DNA from: M3007 sp031373665
GTDB lineage: Bacteria; Bacteroidota; Bacteroidia; Chitinophagales; Saprospiraceae
Reading direction: 5' to 3'
Assembly (NCBI GenBank): GCA_031373665.1
Contig: JANMMZ010000119.1
Location: 62,001-126,000, forward strand
Length of the DNA: 64,000 nucleotides
Shown here: positions 9,065-18,131 of the stretch, one piece after another
Layout of the letters: each line of letters starts with the position of its first letter
Position numbering within the stretch: position 1 is the first letter of the stretch
Made by a program: the position numbers and the translations under genes
Notes under the pieces: generated by a model
The model's database searches: none
What the model saw: the letters and a program-made list of their open reading frames with translations, nothing else
What the model was told of the DNA's origin: nothing

Positions 9065-9754
9065 TTACACTGCGATTGGAAGGGCATTTAGATCCCTAAA
9101 CAATATTTTCTTACGGTTGAAGTAAAGCACATTGGATCGCTTCAACTGATTTAACACGGCAGTGACCATTTGTCGGCTTGTACCGGTTAGGTCTGCAATA
9201 TCTTGGTGCGTCATGTTGTGCTTTACCAAGGTTTCAAGACCAATTGGTTTGCCTTGTTCTATACCCATCTGATGCAAAAACTCAAGGATACGGCTTTTTG
9301 AATCCTTCAAAACTACCTTCTCCAATTGCACTTCAGTATAACGGAGACGCTCACCCAAAAAGTGTAGAAGAGACTGCGCAAAAGCAAAATTACTTTTCAT
9401 GACAGACAGTACACTCAATGAATCAAATTCAATTACTTCAATTTGATCATCCATCGCATAAGCAAAATCACGGCGAGCCTGATCTCCTGTGAGGCACGAT
9501 TCCCCAAAAAGGTTGCCCGGACGTACGATGTATTTAATAATATCTTTTTTCTCTGCGTGAACGGCTACTTTAACCAGTCCTTTAGTCAGAAAATAGACCT
9601 TATTGGCAACCTGACCTGGCTTGTACAGCACTTGATGTTTCGTAAACAACGTTACAGTACTATTAATCGTAAGCAGCACGCGCTCATCGTTTGTCAAAAC
9701 GGCAAATAAAGGATTGGTTTCTAAGGTTGGTGTAGCAGTCTTTACATTCATCAT
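9065..9754 (-). CDS. Crp/Fnr family transcriptional regulator
   Basis: 229 residues. A cyclic-nucleotide-binding-type beta barrel spans about 15-125 (LYKPGQVANKVYFLTKGLVKV, RPGNLFGESCL) and a winged helix-turn-helix about 150-225 (HQDIADLTGTSRQMVTAVLNQL). No Cys cluster of the FNR type is present, so it is not an iron-sulfur oxygen sensor by sequence; the ligand is unknown. It is divergent from the sigma factor at 9995 with a 240-bp shared control region and has its own terminator. Confidence 0.92.
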   Translation of the reverse strand: MMNVKTATPTLETNPLFAVLTNDERVLLTINSTVTLFTKHQVLYKPGQVANKVYFLTKGLVKVAVHAEKKDIIKYIVRPGNLFGESCLTGDQARRDFAYAMDDQIEVIEFDSLSVLSVMKSNFAFAQSLLHFLGERLRYTEVQLEKVVLKDSKSRILEFLHQMGIEQGKPIGLETLVKHNMTHQDIADLTGTSRQMVTAVLNQLKRSNVLYFNRKKILFRDLNALPIAV

Positions 9755-9960
9755 ACGGATAACAATTTTGTGTGGATTTCTTTCACATATTCGCTATTAC
9801 TGACAAAACCAACAGAAATAACCCCTATGCTTTCAAAAAATTATTTTTTGGCAACCATATATTTGGGTGTCTAAATAAGATTAATTATATTGATTTTAAA
9901 AATAAAATTTGCTTAAAAAGTTTTTAGAGAACAATTATTCTAAATGAAAATAAAATTTAC

Positions 9961-9968
9961 TACCTTTG
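9961..9968 (+). promoter_or_regulatory. Bacteroidota -7 element of the sigma factor gene
   Basis: TACCTTTG, the commonest form of TAnnTTTG, ends 26 nt before the ATG at 9995. No -33 TTG at about 19 bp spacing is seen. Confidence 0.5.
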
Positions 9969-9994
9969 CAAAATAATAATTTTTTAACATAAAA

Positions 9995-10591
9995 ATGGCC
10001 TCCACTTCGGAAGAGATAGAAAAACAATGGCTTTCCGCCCTCCGCCAAGGAGACGAAAGTGCTTTGCGGCACATCTTTGACCAGCATTATCCATTGCTTG
10101 TCAGGGATGTCTATCGCTTGATTCAAGATACCGATACTTGCAAGGATTTGGCCCAAGAAGTATTTGTAGAACTCTGGAAAAAACGCGAGGTTTTGACCAT
10201 TCATAGTGCATTAAGACCCTACTTGAGGAGGGCAGCGGTCAACAAGGCACTAAACCACATCAAAACGCAAAAAAAAATCTCCTTTGAAGAACCCGAAAAT
10301 TGGGTATTCAATGCCGACGATACCCCACAAATACTAGAAGAACAAACCAGTAAAGAACGAATAGAGCAAGCCTTGCACGAAGCCATTGATTCGTTGCCCG
10401 AAAAGTGCAGGATCGTGTTCAATTTAAGCCGTTTTGAGCAAATGTCGCACAAAGAAATATCCGAAAGCCTTGGCATCTCTGTAAAAACAATCGAAAATCA
10501 AATCACCAAAGCCTTTAAAATTCTCCGAGGAATCATGTCTCAATACAACCATTTGTCTTCTATTGGCATTTCGTGCCTATTTTTAACCTGA
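9995..10591 (+). CDS. ECF-type RNA polymerase sigma-70 factor
   Basis: 198 residues. Region 2 lies at about 25-95 (HYPLLVRDVYRLIQDTDTC, DLAQEVFVELWKK) and region 4 at about 125-180 (LPEKCRIVFNLSRFEQMSHKE, SLGISVKTIENQITKA). It lacks region 3, as ECF factors do. The FecR-like anti-sigma gene follows after 76 bp, so the two form a signalling pair. The usual third partner in Bacteroidota, a TonB-dependent SusC-like receptor, is not adjacent, so the input signal cannot be inferred from position. Confidence 0.94.
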   Translation: MASTSEEIEKQWLSALRQGDESALRHIFDQHYPLLVRDVYRLIQDTDTCKDLAQEVFVELWKKREVLTIHSALRPYLRRAAVNKALNHIKTQKKISFEEPENWVFNADDTPQILEEQTSKERIEQALHEAIDSLPEKCRIVFNLSRFEQMSHKEISESLGISVKTIENQITKAFKILRGIMSQYNHLSSIGISCLFLT

Positions 10592-10667
10592 ACTCATAGG
10601 GGATTTATTCCAACCTATTGTCAAAGTAATAAGCCGCGCAGTTATTTGAAAAGCGCAAATATTTAAA

Positions 10668-11672
10668 ATGCAAGATCAAACCTATATAATACTATTGAGC
10701 AAGTCATTCACTGGAGACATTTCCCCGGCAGAATTGCATTTGCTTGATATATGGAAACAAGAATCCCCTGAAAACACCCAATTTGCAGCACAAATGAAGC
10801 AGGTTTGGGAATCCAGTGCCAATCATGTACCATCCATAGCCGTCAATGACCTTGAGGGCGACTTCAAAAACGTCCTAGCAAAAATCAACCAAGGAGAAAC
10901 CACGCAATTAAAGGTTGTTTCATTCGGTGGGCGCATCTTGCGTGCTGCCGCTATCTTGGTTTGTTTATTGGCCGCTGTTTGGACATTGCGCCAAATCACA
11001 GCCACCAAAGATATTATTGAAACGGCTCAAGGCTTCGATCAACGTCAAGTCACCCTGCCCGATGGAAGCCTCGTTTGGCTCCGCCAAAATACGACCTTAA
11101 CTTACTCCGAAAATAGTTTTAACACCACTGAGCGTCGCCTAAAACTAGAAGGGGAAGCCTATTTTGAAGTAACACACAATCCATCTAGACCATTCCGAGT
11201 AGAAGTAGCCAACACCTCCTCTGTTGAAGTATTGGGAACTCAATTTGATGTGAAAACCAGTGGCGACAAGTCAGCCGTAACGGTGATTTTGAAATCGGGC
11301 AAAGTCCGTTTCAAACCCACCCCTACACAAGAAGGCGTGATCATGTCACCCAACCAAAAATTGGTTTATGACCCTATCCAATCCAAAATCACAACGAGTA
11401 CCCTCCAATCCAATGCAGACTTGGCATGGCAAGCAGGCGGCCTCTGTTTCATTGATGCCCCCCTATCAGTAGTCAAAACAGAAATAGAAAAATACTACGG
11501 TATTCAGGTAAACATAACCAATCCGCTCCTGCTGGATTGCAAATTTACGTCTCCACTCCCTTCTAAAAATGCTGGTGATCTGTTGAAAAACATAGCCACT
11601 GTTTTTGGAATGAAAATAATAAATGACACTACAAACAATTACATATTGAGTGAAGGCGTTTGTGCTAAATAA
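10668..11672 (+). CDS. FecR family anti-sigma factor
   Basis: 334 residues. A cytoplasmic sigma-binding N-terminal region (about 1-85) is followed by one membrane span near residues 88-107 (ILRAAAILVCLLAAVWTL), then a periplasmic FecR domain (about 115-225; GFDQRQVTLPDGSLVWLRQ, LEGEAYFEV, VEVLGTQFDVK) and a DUF4974-type C-terminus (about 255-330; FIDAPLSVVKTEIEKYYGI). It would hold the upstream ECF sigma factor at the membrane until signalled. Confidence 0.93.
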   Translation: MQDQTYIILLSKSFTGDISPAELHLLDIWKQESPENTQFAAQMKQVWESSANHVPSIAVNDLEGDFKNVLAKINQGETTQLKVVSFGGRILRAAAILVCLLAAVWTLRQITATKDIIETAQGFDQRQVTLPDGSLVWLRQNTTLTYSENSFNTTERRLKLEGEAYFEVTHNPSRPFRVEVANTSSVEVLGTQFDVKTSGDKSAVTVILKSGKVRFKPTPTQEGVIMSPNQKLVYDPIQSKITTSTLQSNADLAWQAGGLCFIDAPLSVVKTEIEKYYGIQVNITNPLLLDCKFTSPLPSKNAGDLLKNIATVFGMKIINDTTNNYILSEGVCAK

Positions 11673-11690
11673 ACGTCTCCAACTTTTTAC

Positions 11691-12935
11691 ATGGTTCATT
11701 TTACACGTCACATTCTCCCAAACGGGCTCCGCGTCATCCTTCATGAAGACCACACCACTCCACTGGTAGCCGTCAATCTTACTTACTATGTTGGTTCTCG
11801 CGATGAAAGCGAAGAAAAAACGGGATTTGCCCACCTTTTTGAGCATTTAATGTTCGCTGGCAGCAGAAACATCTCAGATTTTGACGATCCTTTGCAAAGG
11901 GCTGGTGGCGAAAACAATGCCTACACCACCAACGATTACACTACATTTTATGAAATATTACCCGCCGAGAACATAGAAACCGCACTGTGGCTCGAAAGTG
12001 ACCGTATGCTCGCGCTCAGCATCAATAAAAAATCATTGGAAGTACAGCGTAAAGTTGTGGTGGAGGAGTTCAAAGAAACCTGCCTTAATGAGCCCTATGG
12101 CGATGCTTGGCATCACCTCTCTGAGTTGTTGTACCAAAAACACCCCTATCGTTGGCCAGTCATTGGGTTAGTACCACAACACATCGAAGACGCTACCCTA
12201 CCCGATGTCCAGCAGTTTTATAAAAAATGGTACACCCCCGCCAATGCAGTGCTAAGTATAGCCGGAAAAATAAACCCCGAAGAAACACTGGCTTTGGTTG
12301 AAAAATGGTTTGCCCCCATACCAAGTCCCGAAAGACCCCAACGCAACCTAGTACAAGAACCACCCCAGACCGCCGCCCGCTACAAAAAAGTAGAGGCTCA
12401 AGTGCCTGTACCAGCCATTTTTCTGGCGTTCAGGATGCCCGCCCGACTCGAACCTGATTTTTATGCCGTTGATTTAATATCCGATGTATTGGCACAAGGG
12501 CATTCGGCGCGTTTGTACCGCCATTTAGTCAAAGACAAAAGTGTTTTCGCCCAAATAGATGCCTATATCACGGCTAATATTGATCCGGGTGTATTGGTGA
12601 TAGAAGGCCGCCCAGCAGAAGGTGTAAGCATCGAAACCGCAACCCAAGCCATCTGGGATGAATTAGAAATGCTCAAAAAAGAACCCATTTCTGATCGAGA
12701 ATTGCAAAAGATTCAAAATAAATTTGAAAGCACCATCGTGTTTTCAGAAATGAATGCCCTGAATAAAGCCCAAAACCTAGCGTTTTATGAGTTACTAGAT
12801 CGGGCCGAATTAATGAACGAAGAAGTAGATATTTACCTGCGCGTTAGTACCCACGATTTGCATAGGGTTGCCAACGAAATTTTGATACTGGACAATTCAG
12901 CCACGCTGATTTACGTTCCTATGTCAAATCCGTAA
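11691..12935 (+). CDS. M16 family zinc metallopeptidase
   Basis: 414 residues, one M16 subunit (N-terminal catalytic plus C-terminal half). The inverted zinc motif HxxEH is His48-Leu-Phe-Glu51-His52, with the third ligand Glu126 in VVVEEFKE, 74 residues on as expected. ENNAYTTNDYTTFYEI after the motif is also typical. No signal peptide is evident, unlike many Bacteroidota M16 proteins, so a cytoplasmic or periplasm-independent role in peptide breakdown is likely. Starts 18 bp after the FecR gene and 6 bp before the next gene, so co-transcription is probable. Confidence 0.93.
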   Translation: MVHFTRHILPNGLRVILHEDHTTPLVAVNLTYYVGSRDESEEKTGFAHLFEHLMFAGSRNISDFDDPLQRAGGENNAYTTNDYTTFYEILPAENIETALWLESDRMLALSINKKSLEVQRKVVVEEFKETCLNEPYGDAWHHLSELLYQKHPYRWPVIGLVPQHIEDATLPDVQQFYKKWYTPANAVLSIAGKINPEETLALVEKWFAPIPSPERPQRNLVQEPPQTAARYKKVEAQVPVPAIFLAFRMPARLEPDFYAVDLISDVLAQGHSARLYRHLVKDKSVFAQIDAYITANIDPGVLVIEGRPAEGVSIETATQAIWDELEMLKKEPISDRELQKIQNKFESTIVFSEMNALNKAQNLAFYELLDRAELMNEEVDIYLRVSTHDLHRVANEILILDNSATLIYVPMSNP

Positions 12936-12941
12936 CATTTC

Positions 12942-14402
12942 ATGCACAGACACTGCATCTTTTTTTTATTCCTATTTCCTTTTGCCATCGGTGCCCAAGA
13001 ACAACTCGGTATGCGATTAGAACGGTATGCTGGTGCTTATGGAGCCAGTATCAACCCTGCTCAAACCGCATTGATGCCATACCAATGGGAGGTGACCCTA
13101 TTCAGTGCCGAACTTTTTGCAGAAAATAACTATGCTTTCCTCCGCAATACGTCGGTACAAAACACCCTCCGAAATTCCGAAAACCTAGTGGCCATCACCG
13201 ATCTTGATCCCGACCGACCACCGCCAGCCAATGCCATCATACAAGATTTCTTTAATAAAGACCGAAAAATGAGGGGCATCCTTCATACCCGTGTCGCTGG
13301 CCCAGGCTTCCTATTTCGTTTTGGAGGAAACCATGTGATTGGCCTACAAACGGCCATCAGATCCGACGTTACGATGTACAAAATACCCGCAGTGCTGCGC
13401 TATGCGAAGGCAAGTCAAGTAAAAAAAGGCGAAACCGTTGAGATCACTCCTACTGAAATCACGGCGATGGGTTGGGGTGAGGTTGGGTTGCATTACAGCC
13501 ACAAAACAGAAAATGATGGGGTATCTATGGCTTGGGGCATATCCCCAAAATTGCTGATCGGTATGGCCGGCGGTTTTGGAAAATCAAACAACACCTTTAG
13601 CGTTACACCCAGTGGCGGTGACACGGCTATTATAGGCAGCCCCACTTGGGAATATGGATTATCAGGAAATATACTCGACCAATCCTTTGAAAAAGGATCT
13701 CGCGTGGGCGGTTTGGGATTTGCGACCGATATGGGTATCAGTTGGTTTTCGCCGGATGGCGAAGATGGAGATTATCGCTGGAAAGCAGGTATTTCCTTAC
13801 TAGACCTGGGTCTAGTAAACTTTAAGCGCGGGGCTGAACGTCATAAAATCGCTTTTGATTCCATCAAAAACGTGGATGGATCCAATATAAATGCCAGTAC
13901 AGCCAGAGAATATACTCGAAAAATTAGTGATGCCTTACTGGGCGACCCCAACCGTTCATTGCAAAGCGAAGGATTTTCAATGGGTTTGCCCACTGCAATA
14001 TCCATACAGGTGGACTACAAAATGACTGAGCACTGTTATATAGCGGCCATCCTGACCCAAAGAACGCCTATTTTTAAGCATTCTGTCAGGCGTGCCTCTA
14101 CCTTGGCATTTATCCCACGATTTGAGCACCGCTGGTTTTCAGTATCACTTCCAGTTATGATCAATGATTGGCAGTCGCCTAGGTTTGGTGCTGCCGTTCG
14201 CTTAGGCTGGCTCTACCTTGGATCTGACAACCTGGGTAGTTTCATGCAGCGCGACGAACTCAGTGGTACAGACTTCTATGTTGGCTTAAAGATAAATGGG
14301 TTCTCCCTAAGATTTCGGGAGCGCGAAGGTAGCGGGCTTCGCCCTTCTAAATCGCGTGGACACAAACAGAAGCGTCGGCAGATTAAGTGTTATGATTTTT
14401 AG
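12942..14402 (+). CDS. DUF5723-type outer-membrane beta-barrel-like protein
   Basis: 486 residues with signal peptide 1-18 (FFLFLFPFAIGAQ). The N-terminal motif YAGAYGASINPAQTA and the alternating hydrophobic/polar strands separated by Gly/Asn/Asp turns are those of the DUF5723 family, which is restricted to Bacteroidota and is predicted to sit in the outer membrane. The C-terminus is basic (KSRGHKQKRRQIK), which is unusual for a barrel end. Function is unknown. It lies 6 bp after the M16 gene and is convergent with, and 3 bp from, the respiratory block. Confidence 0.75.
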   Translation: MHRHCIFFLFLFPFAIGAQEQLGMRLERYAGAYGASINPAQTALMPYQWEVTLFSAELFAENNYAFLRNTSVQNTLRNSENLVAITDLDPDRPPPANAIIQDFFNKDRKMRGILHTRVAGPGFLFRFGGNHVIGLQTAIRSDVTMYKIPAVLRYAKASQVKKGETVEITPTEITAMGWGEVGLHYSHKTENDGVSMAWGISPKLLIGMAGGFGKSNNTFSVTPSGGDTAIIGSPTWEYGLSGNILDQSFEKGSRVGGLGFATDMGISWFSPDGEDGDYRWKAGISLLDLGLVNFKRGAERHKIAFDSIKNVDGSNINASTAREYTRKISDALLGDPNRSLQSEGFSMGLPTAISIQVDYKMTEHCYIAAILTQRTPIFKHSVRRASTLAFIPRFEHRWFSVSLPVMINDWQSPRFGAAVRLGWLYLGSDNLGSFMQRDELSGTDFYVGLKINGFSLRFREREGSGLRPSKSRGHKQKRRQIKCYDF

Positions 14403-14405
14403 AGA

Positions 14406-14699
14406 CTAAGCCACCACCTCTTCACCAAAATCAGCCTCCGTCAAGTCGGCTGCTTGGTCGTCTGTACGCCTATTTCTCCACCACCAGTATCCAATGCAGC
14501 CTACAATCGTGTAGGGCATCAAAAACATGTATAAAATGCCTTTGTTCAATCCCTTAGGATCGCCACCACCCATTTTCAAGTTGGCTTCAGCCGCACCCTT
14601 ACACATGGCACATTGTGCAGCAGCAGGTTCCATAAAGAGTATGGAAAGGATAAATACGAATGCCACAACAGCGGCGATTTTAATATAGTTATTTTTCAT
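14406..14699 (-). CDS. Small CxxC membrane protein at the end of the cox block
   Basis: 97 residues. An N-terminal signal or span (IAAVVAFVFILSILFM) is followed by CAMC, a CxxC pair in the exported segment, a second span (GILYMFLMPYTIVGCIGYWWW) and an acidic tail. Small proteins of this form accompany Bacteroidota cytochrome oxidase loci; a role in assembly is an inference from position. It is the last gene of the unit running from 15912. Confidence 0.75.
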   Translation of the reverse strand: MKNNYIKIAAVVAFVFILSILFMEPAAAQCAMCKGAAEANLKMGGGDPKGLNKGILYMFLMPYTIVGCIGYWWWRNRRTDDQAADLTEADFGEEVVA

Positions 14700-14727
14700 A
14701 ATAATATTTTCAAATCGAATTATAAAA

Positions 14728-15261
14728 TCAATAATAAGGCTTCAACATCAAATAACAAATAGGCCCAGATATAGCCACATACAACCAAAGCGGGAAAACC
14801 CACCTAGCCATTTTTTTGTGGCGATCAAACTGATTTGTATAAGCCCTAGTAAACGTCAATAGTATAAACGGCAATATAACAGCCGCCAATATGACGTGGG
14901 TAATCAACAATATGAAATACACCGTCTTGATAGTACCAACACCACCAAATTTTGTTTCTGGCGTAGTGAAGTGATACAACACGTAAGAAACAAGGAATAA
15001 AGCGGAGAAAGTCAAGGCTCCATAAATGGATTTCCGATGGTTCTCCACTTGCCCATTCTTGATAAAATACAAGGCAGCAATCAATAATACAGCACAGATG
15101 GCATTGAATGAGGCGTGTATAGGAGGCAAAAAACTAAAATCTATACCAAGATCAATTTTTACCCTGCGCATCAAACCCACCAAAAGCAGCACTACTGCTG
15201 AAAGTATATATGCCCAAACATTCAGGCGTTTTTCCAAATCTCTATTCGGTACGTTGCCCAT
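14728..15261 (-). CDS. DUF420 membrane protein
   Basis: 177 residues with five predicted membrane spans and conserved histidines within or near them (FLPPIHASFNAI, LITHVILAAVILPFI, NQFDRHKKMARWVFPLWLYVA). This matches the DUF420 family (YozB/CtaM-like), which in Firmicutes is needed for heme-copper oxidase assembly. It starts 3 bp after the SCO-like gene, so the two are translated together. Confidence 0.85.
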   Translation of the reverse strand: MGNVPNRDLEKRLNVWAYILSAVVLLLVGLMRRVKIDLGIDFSFLPPIHASFNAICAVLLIAALYFIKNGQVENHRKSIYGALTFSALFLVSYVLYHFTTPETKFGGVGTIKTVYFILLITHVILAAVILPFILLTFTRAYTNQFDRHKKMARWVFPLWLYVAISGPICYLMLKPYY

Positions 15262-15264
15262 GAT

Positions 15265-15912
15265 TTAATCTTTAGGAAGTAAAAAAGGTATATGTTCTAC
15301 CAATCGGCCAAGTTCTGCCTCGTCCAAGGCATTATAAAACCGGCGCAACTGACCAGACGTATCGGCCAAGGCAAAGTAATGTTTCACCGGTTTCACCCCT
15401 TGATCTTGGCAATACATTTCATAACCTTTAGTAATAGGAGACGGCCAAGCTCCTAAAGCATGAGTCCACACCCAAGTTGGATCATCAACGCTCAACATGG
15501 TTTGATACCGAGACTTGAATTCTGATGCCTCATTAGAGGAAATCATAGCCAATCGGAATCCCGGACGCATTCGGCCATCACTCAAACGACCAAAACGCTG
15601 TTGAAGGCGTTCGACATTATTCATGATGGTCTTATTATCTTCCGTCAATTCAACGCCATTTCCGAATATATGTACCACAGTGACGGCACCCGCTAGCACG
15701 TTGGCCTTGGTGCCATTAGGGCTGTGCAAGTTGTGTACTGGTATTTGACCATAGTGTCCCAATTCTGCCACGGCTTTTTTATGCCAATTAAGGCCATCTC
15801 TTAGATAGAACCAAGAAACAGCAGGTAAAATAATGAGAATAGTGGCAAGCACCATAGCCATTAGAATACGATTTTTCTTATTGGGTCTTGTATCTGTGTT
15901 AACTGAACTCAT
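15265..15912 (-). CDS. SCO-like thioredoxin-fold protein lacking the copper-binding Cys pair
   Basis: 215 residues: cytoplasmic tail, one span (ILMAMVLATILIILPAVSWFYL), then a periplasmic domain of thioredoxin-like order (VTVVHIFGNG ... FRLAMISSN ... YFALADTSGQLRRFYN). Position and ending resemble SCO1/SenC proteins used to build the CuA centre, but the CxxxC motif that holds copper is absent; the only Cys is in the loop YCQDQG. It may be a degenerate assembly factor or a chaperone partner. It begins after the hairpin at 15995-16033, so it probably has its own promoter or depends on readthrough. Confidence 0.7.
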   Translation of the reverse strand: MSSVNTDTRPNKKNRILMAMVLATILIILPAVSWFYLRDGLNWHKKAVAELGHYGQIPVHNLHSPNGTKANVLAGAVTVVHIFGNGVELTEDNKTIMNNVERLQQRFGRLSDGRMRPGFRLAMISSNEASEFKSRYQTMLSVDDPTWVWTHALGAWPSPITKGYEMYCQDQGVKPVKHYFALADTSGQLRRFYNALDEAELGRLVEHIPFLLPKD

Positions 15913-15994
15913 AGTAATTAAACAATAAATTTTTTGACTTGTTTAGGAACGAGTGAATAATATAGGCGTTCCTTATTATTTCCAGATTCTTAGC

Positions 15995-16033
15995 AAAAAA
16001 AGCAGCGAGTACCGACGGACTCGCTGCTTTTTT
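15995..16033. terminator. Bidirectional hairpin terminator ending the act-cox transcript
   Basis: Stem GCAGCGAGT / ACTCGCTGC (9 bp) with an 8-nt loop, seven A on one side and six T on the other, so it can work on both strands. On the minus strand it comes 36 bp after the subunit IV stop. Confidence 0.85.
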
Positions 16034-16068
16034 GCATATACTAATTGGTGCAAATGCACATCGTTTGT

Positions 16069-16506
16069 TTACCCGCGCTGGTACAAAACGGTACCAGGTA
16101 TCACGTATCCACTTGGCTTACCAGTGGGCGATGATTGGGCTGGTGTTTCATTAAAACCTTTGATTTGTTCACGGCGCCTGCCCCAAACAGTCCCTTCGTG
16201 GAAGAATGCAATGATAGCCCATATCAGCAACATGGTTGGCAGCAATACGCTGAGTGCCAGCCCTTTCATCTCATGCGCCATATGCATGAATTGGAATATG
16301 ATAAAGTATGCCTTATACACGGAGAAACCTACCATAAGCAACATGTATAGGCCGTGGCCGATTCCATGTTTGAACTCCACGCCATGAATCAAGTGGCCTT
16401 TGGCCAACAAAGCAATAAATACTTCTACCAGAGTGATCGCCCCAAGTAACATTAAGCCTTTAAAAACAGACTTCTTTTGATCTTCGTATGAGAGATGTGC
16501 AGCCAT
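16069..16506 (-). CDS. Cytochrome c oxidase subunit IV
   Basis: 145 residues with three membrane spans (GLMLLGAITLVEVFIALLA, GLYMLLMVGFSVYKAYFIIF, LSVLLPTMLLIWAIIAFF) and the conserved FQFMHMAHE between them, as in bacterial COX4 (CtaF/CyoD-like) subunits. It stabilises the oxidase core rather than binding metals. Last gene before the terminator at 16.0 kb. Confidence 0.9.
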   Translation of the reverse strand: MAAHLSYEDQKKSVFKGLMLLGAITLVEVFIALLAKGHLIHGVEFKHGIGHGLYMLLMVGFSVYKAYFIIFQFMHMAHEMKGLALSVLLPTMLLIWAIIAFFHEGTVWGRRREQIKGFNETPAQSSPTGKPSGYVIPGTVLYQRG

Positions 16507-16563
16507 CTTTCTATTATATTTTACAATGAATTGAATGTGTAGAACAAGCAGAACGAATACAAC

Positions 16564-17481
16564 TTATAACAGGTAGAAAACAAGGAATACAAACACCCAG
16601 ACTAAATCTACAAAGTGCCAGTAAAGACCAATTTTTTCGACCATTTCATAGCCATTTCGACGTTGCGCATAAAGGCCGCTTCCTGCATTGATCATAATGA
16701 TCGCTAAAAAAAGCACACCTGAGAATACGTGGAAACCGTGGAAACCAGTAATGAAGAAGAATAGCGCACCAAACGCCTTGGGGCCAAATGCTGCCTCTGA
16801 TACTTTGCCAGCATCTATACCAGTCGTGTAACGGATTTTCAAGCCATCATGCTCACCTCTGTTACCGTCAGAATGATATACCAAACCAGATGGTTTGTCA
16901 TCGTGAAAGTGAATCAGGTAACTATCGTTTTTAACAAATGTCTTGGTGCTGCCATCTGCGTTTTTGGCTTCTGTGCCATCAGCATTGAGGTAAATACCGT
17001 CTGCTACGTGCCTTCCGAAGGGGTTTTGACTAACAGTCATGTTTTCCCCTTTGATCAAGGTCGTCCATTCGTAGGCTTGGCTACCTAAGAAAGTAGCACC
17101 ACCCAAGATGGTCAAAAACATCCAAAACACGACACCTTTTTGGTTTTCGCGATGGCCTTCTTGCACCGCACGAACCATCGTAACAGAGGAGAAGATCAGG
17201 ACAAAGGTCATGAACGTAACAAAGATCAAGGGCCAGTGTGCCTTCACAAAGGGAAATGACGCAAACACGAAATCTGCTTCAGGCCAAGTAGGCATACTGA
17301 AGCGGAGCGCGCCATAAGCGATCAAGAAACCAGCAAACGTAAAAGCATCGGATACTAAGAAGTACCACATCATTAATTTGCCATAACTCGCTTTGAACGG
17401 CTCTACGCCGCCTTCCCAGAGTTGAGACTCATCGCTGTGCCCGTGTGAATCATGTGAATGGGTTACAGATGTATCTGCCAT
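16564..17481 (-). CDS. Cytochrome c oxidase subunit III with a large extramembrane insertion
   Basis: 305 residues. The subunit III framework is clear: LMMWYFLVSDAFTFAGFLIA, GSQAYEW with conserved Glu138, and TGFHGFHVFSG near residue 245. Between spans, residues about 144-232 form a hydrophilic insertion (FGRHVADGIYLNADGTEAK ... SYLIHFHDDKPSGLVYHSD) not found in canonical CoxC of about 200 residues. The N-terminus is His-rich. A second, standard-length subunit III-like gene lies immediately upstream at 17556. Both are presumed part of the same oxidase; the insertion faces the periplasm if topology is normal. Confidence 0.9.
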   Translation of the reverse strand: MADTSVTHSHDSHGHSDESQLWEGGVEPFKASYGKLMMWYFLVSDAFTFAGFLIAYGALRFSMPTWPEADFVFASFPFVKAHWPLIFVTFMTFVLIFSSVTMVRAVQEGHRENQKGVVFWMFLTILGGATFLGSQAYEWTTLIKGENMTVSQNPFGRHVADGIYLNADGTEAKNADGSTKTFVKNDSYLIHFHDDKPSGLVYHSDGNRGEHDGLKIRYTTGIDAGKVSEAAFGPKAFGALFFFITGFHGFHVFSGVLFLAIIMINAGSGLYAQRRNGYEMVEKIGLYWHFVDLVWVFVFLVFYLL

Positions 17482-17555
17482 GATTATCAGTCAATTATTA
17501 TTAATAGGTTGCTTTCGTTTAAAACGAAAAATAATATTCAATTAAATCAAGGTTT

Positions 17556-18131
17556 TTAAGATTGCATCATAAAGAAAACAACCAAATAAACCCAGAGTAT
17601 ATCTACGAAGTGCCAATACTGCACGACTAGTTCAAATCTTAATTGCCTGCGCGGTGTCGGCTTGAATGGCAATATGTAAGCATGTACCATAGCCGTAATA
17701 ATTGCTGCAATCCCTCCTAACACGTGGGCCGCGTGAAGACCCGAAATCACATAAATAAAAGAACTCGATGGATTGATCGTGAACGTAGCACCGATGGCAT
17801 CCATAGCAACCCAACCTTGATATTGCAAGGCGATAAAAGCCAAGCCTAACAAAAAAGTTGCGATGAGCAATAGTTTGTACATTTTCTCATTTCCCTTTTT
17901 AAAAGAAATATACGAAAAATGTATGGTAGCACTACTCAACAAGATCACGATAGTATTAAACCAAAAAATATCGGGCAACTTAAACTCAAACCAATTTCCC
18001 GCAGACCTTCTAACAATGTAGGCACTTGTAAAAGCAGCAAACATCATAATGATACTTGCAATACCTACCCAAAGCGCAAATTTATACTGATGTATTTTAC
18101 TTTGCGAATACTGTGGTGATCTAACACTCAT
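17556..18131 (-). CDS. Heme-copper oxidase subunit III (second copy, standard length)
   Basis: 191 residues with five spans, including FALWVGIASIIMMFAAFTSAYIV, VISGLHAAHVLGGIAAIITA (matching the GxHxxHVxxG signature) and a closing YWHFVDILWVYLVVFF. The heme O synthase gene upstream overlaps it by 4 bp (ATGA-type junction). Tandem subunit III paralogues are common in Bacteroidota caa3 clusters. Confidence 0.92.
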   Translation of the reverse strand: MSVRSPQYSQSKIHQYKFALWVGIASIIMMFAAFTSAYIVRRSAGNWFEFKLPDIFWFNTIVILLSSATIHFSYISFKKGNEKMYKLLLIATFLLGLAFIALQYQGWVAMDAIGATFTINPSSSFIYVISGLHAAHVLGGIAAIITAMVHAYILPFKPTPRRQLRFELVVQYWHFVDILWVYLVVFFMMQS

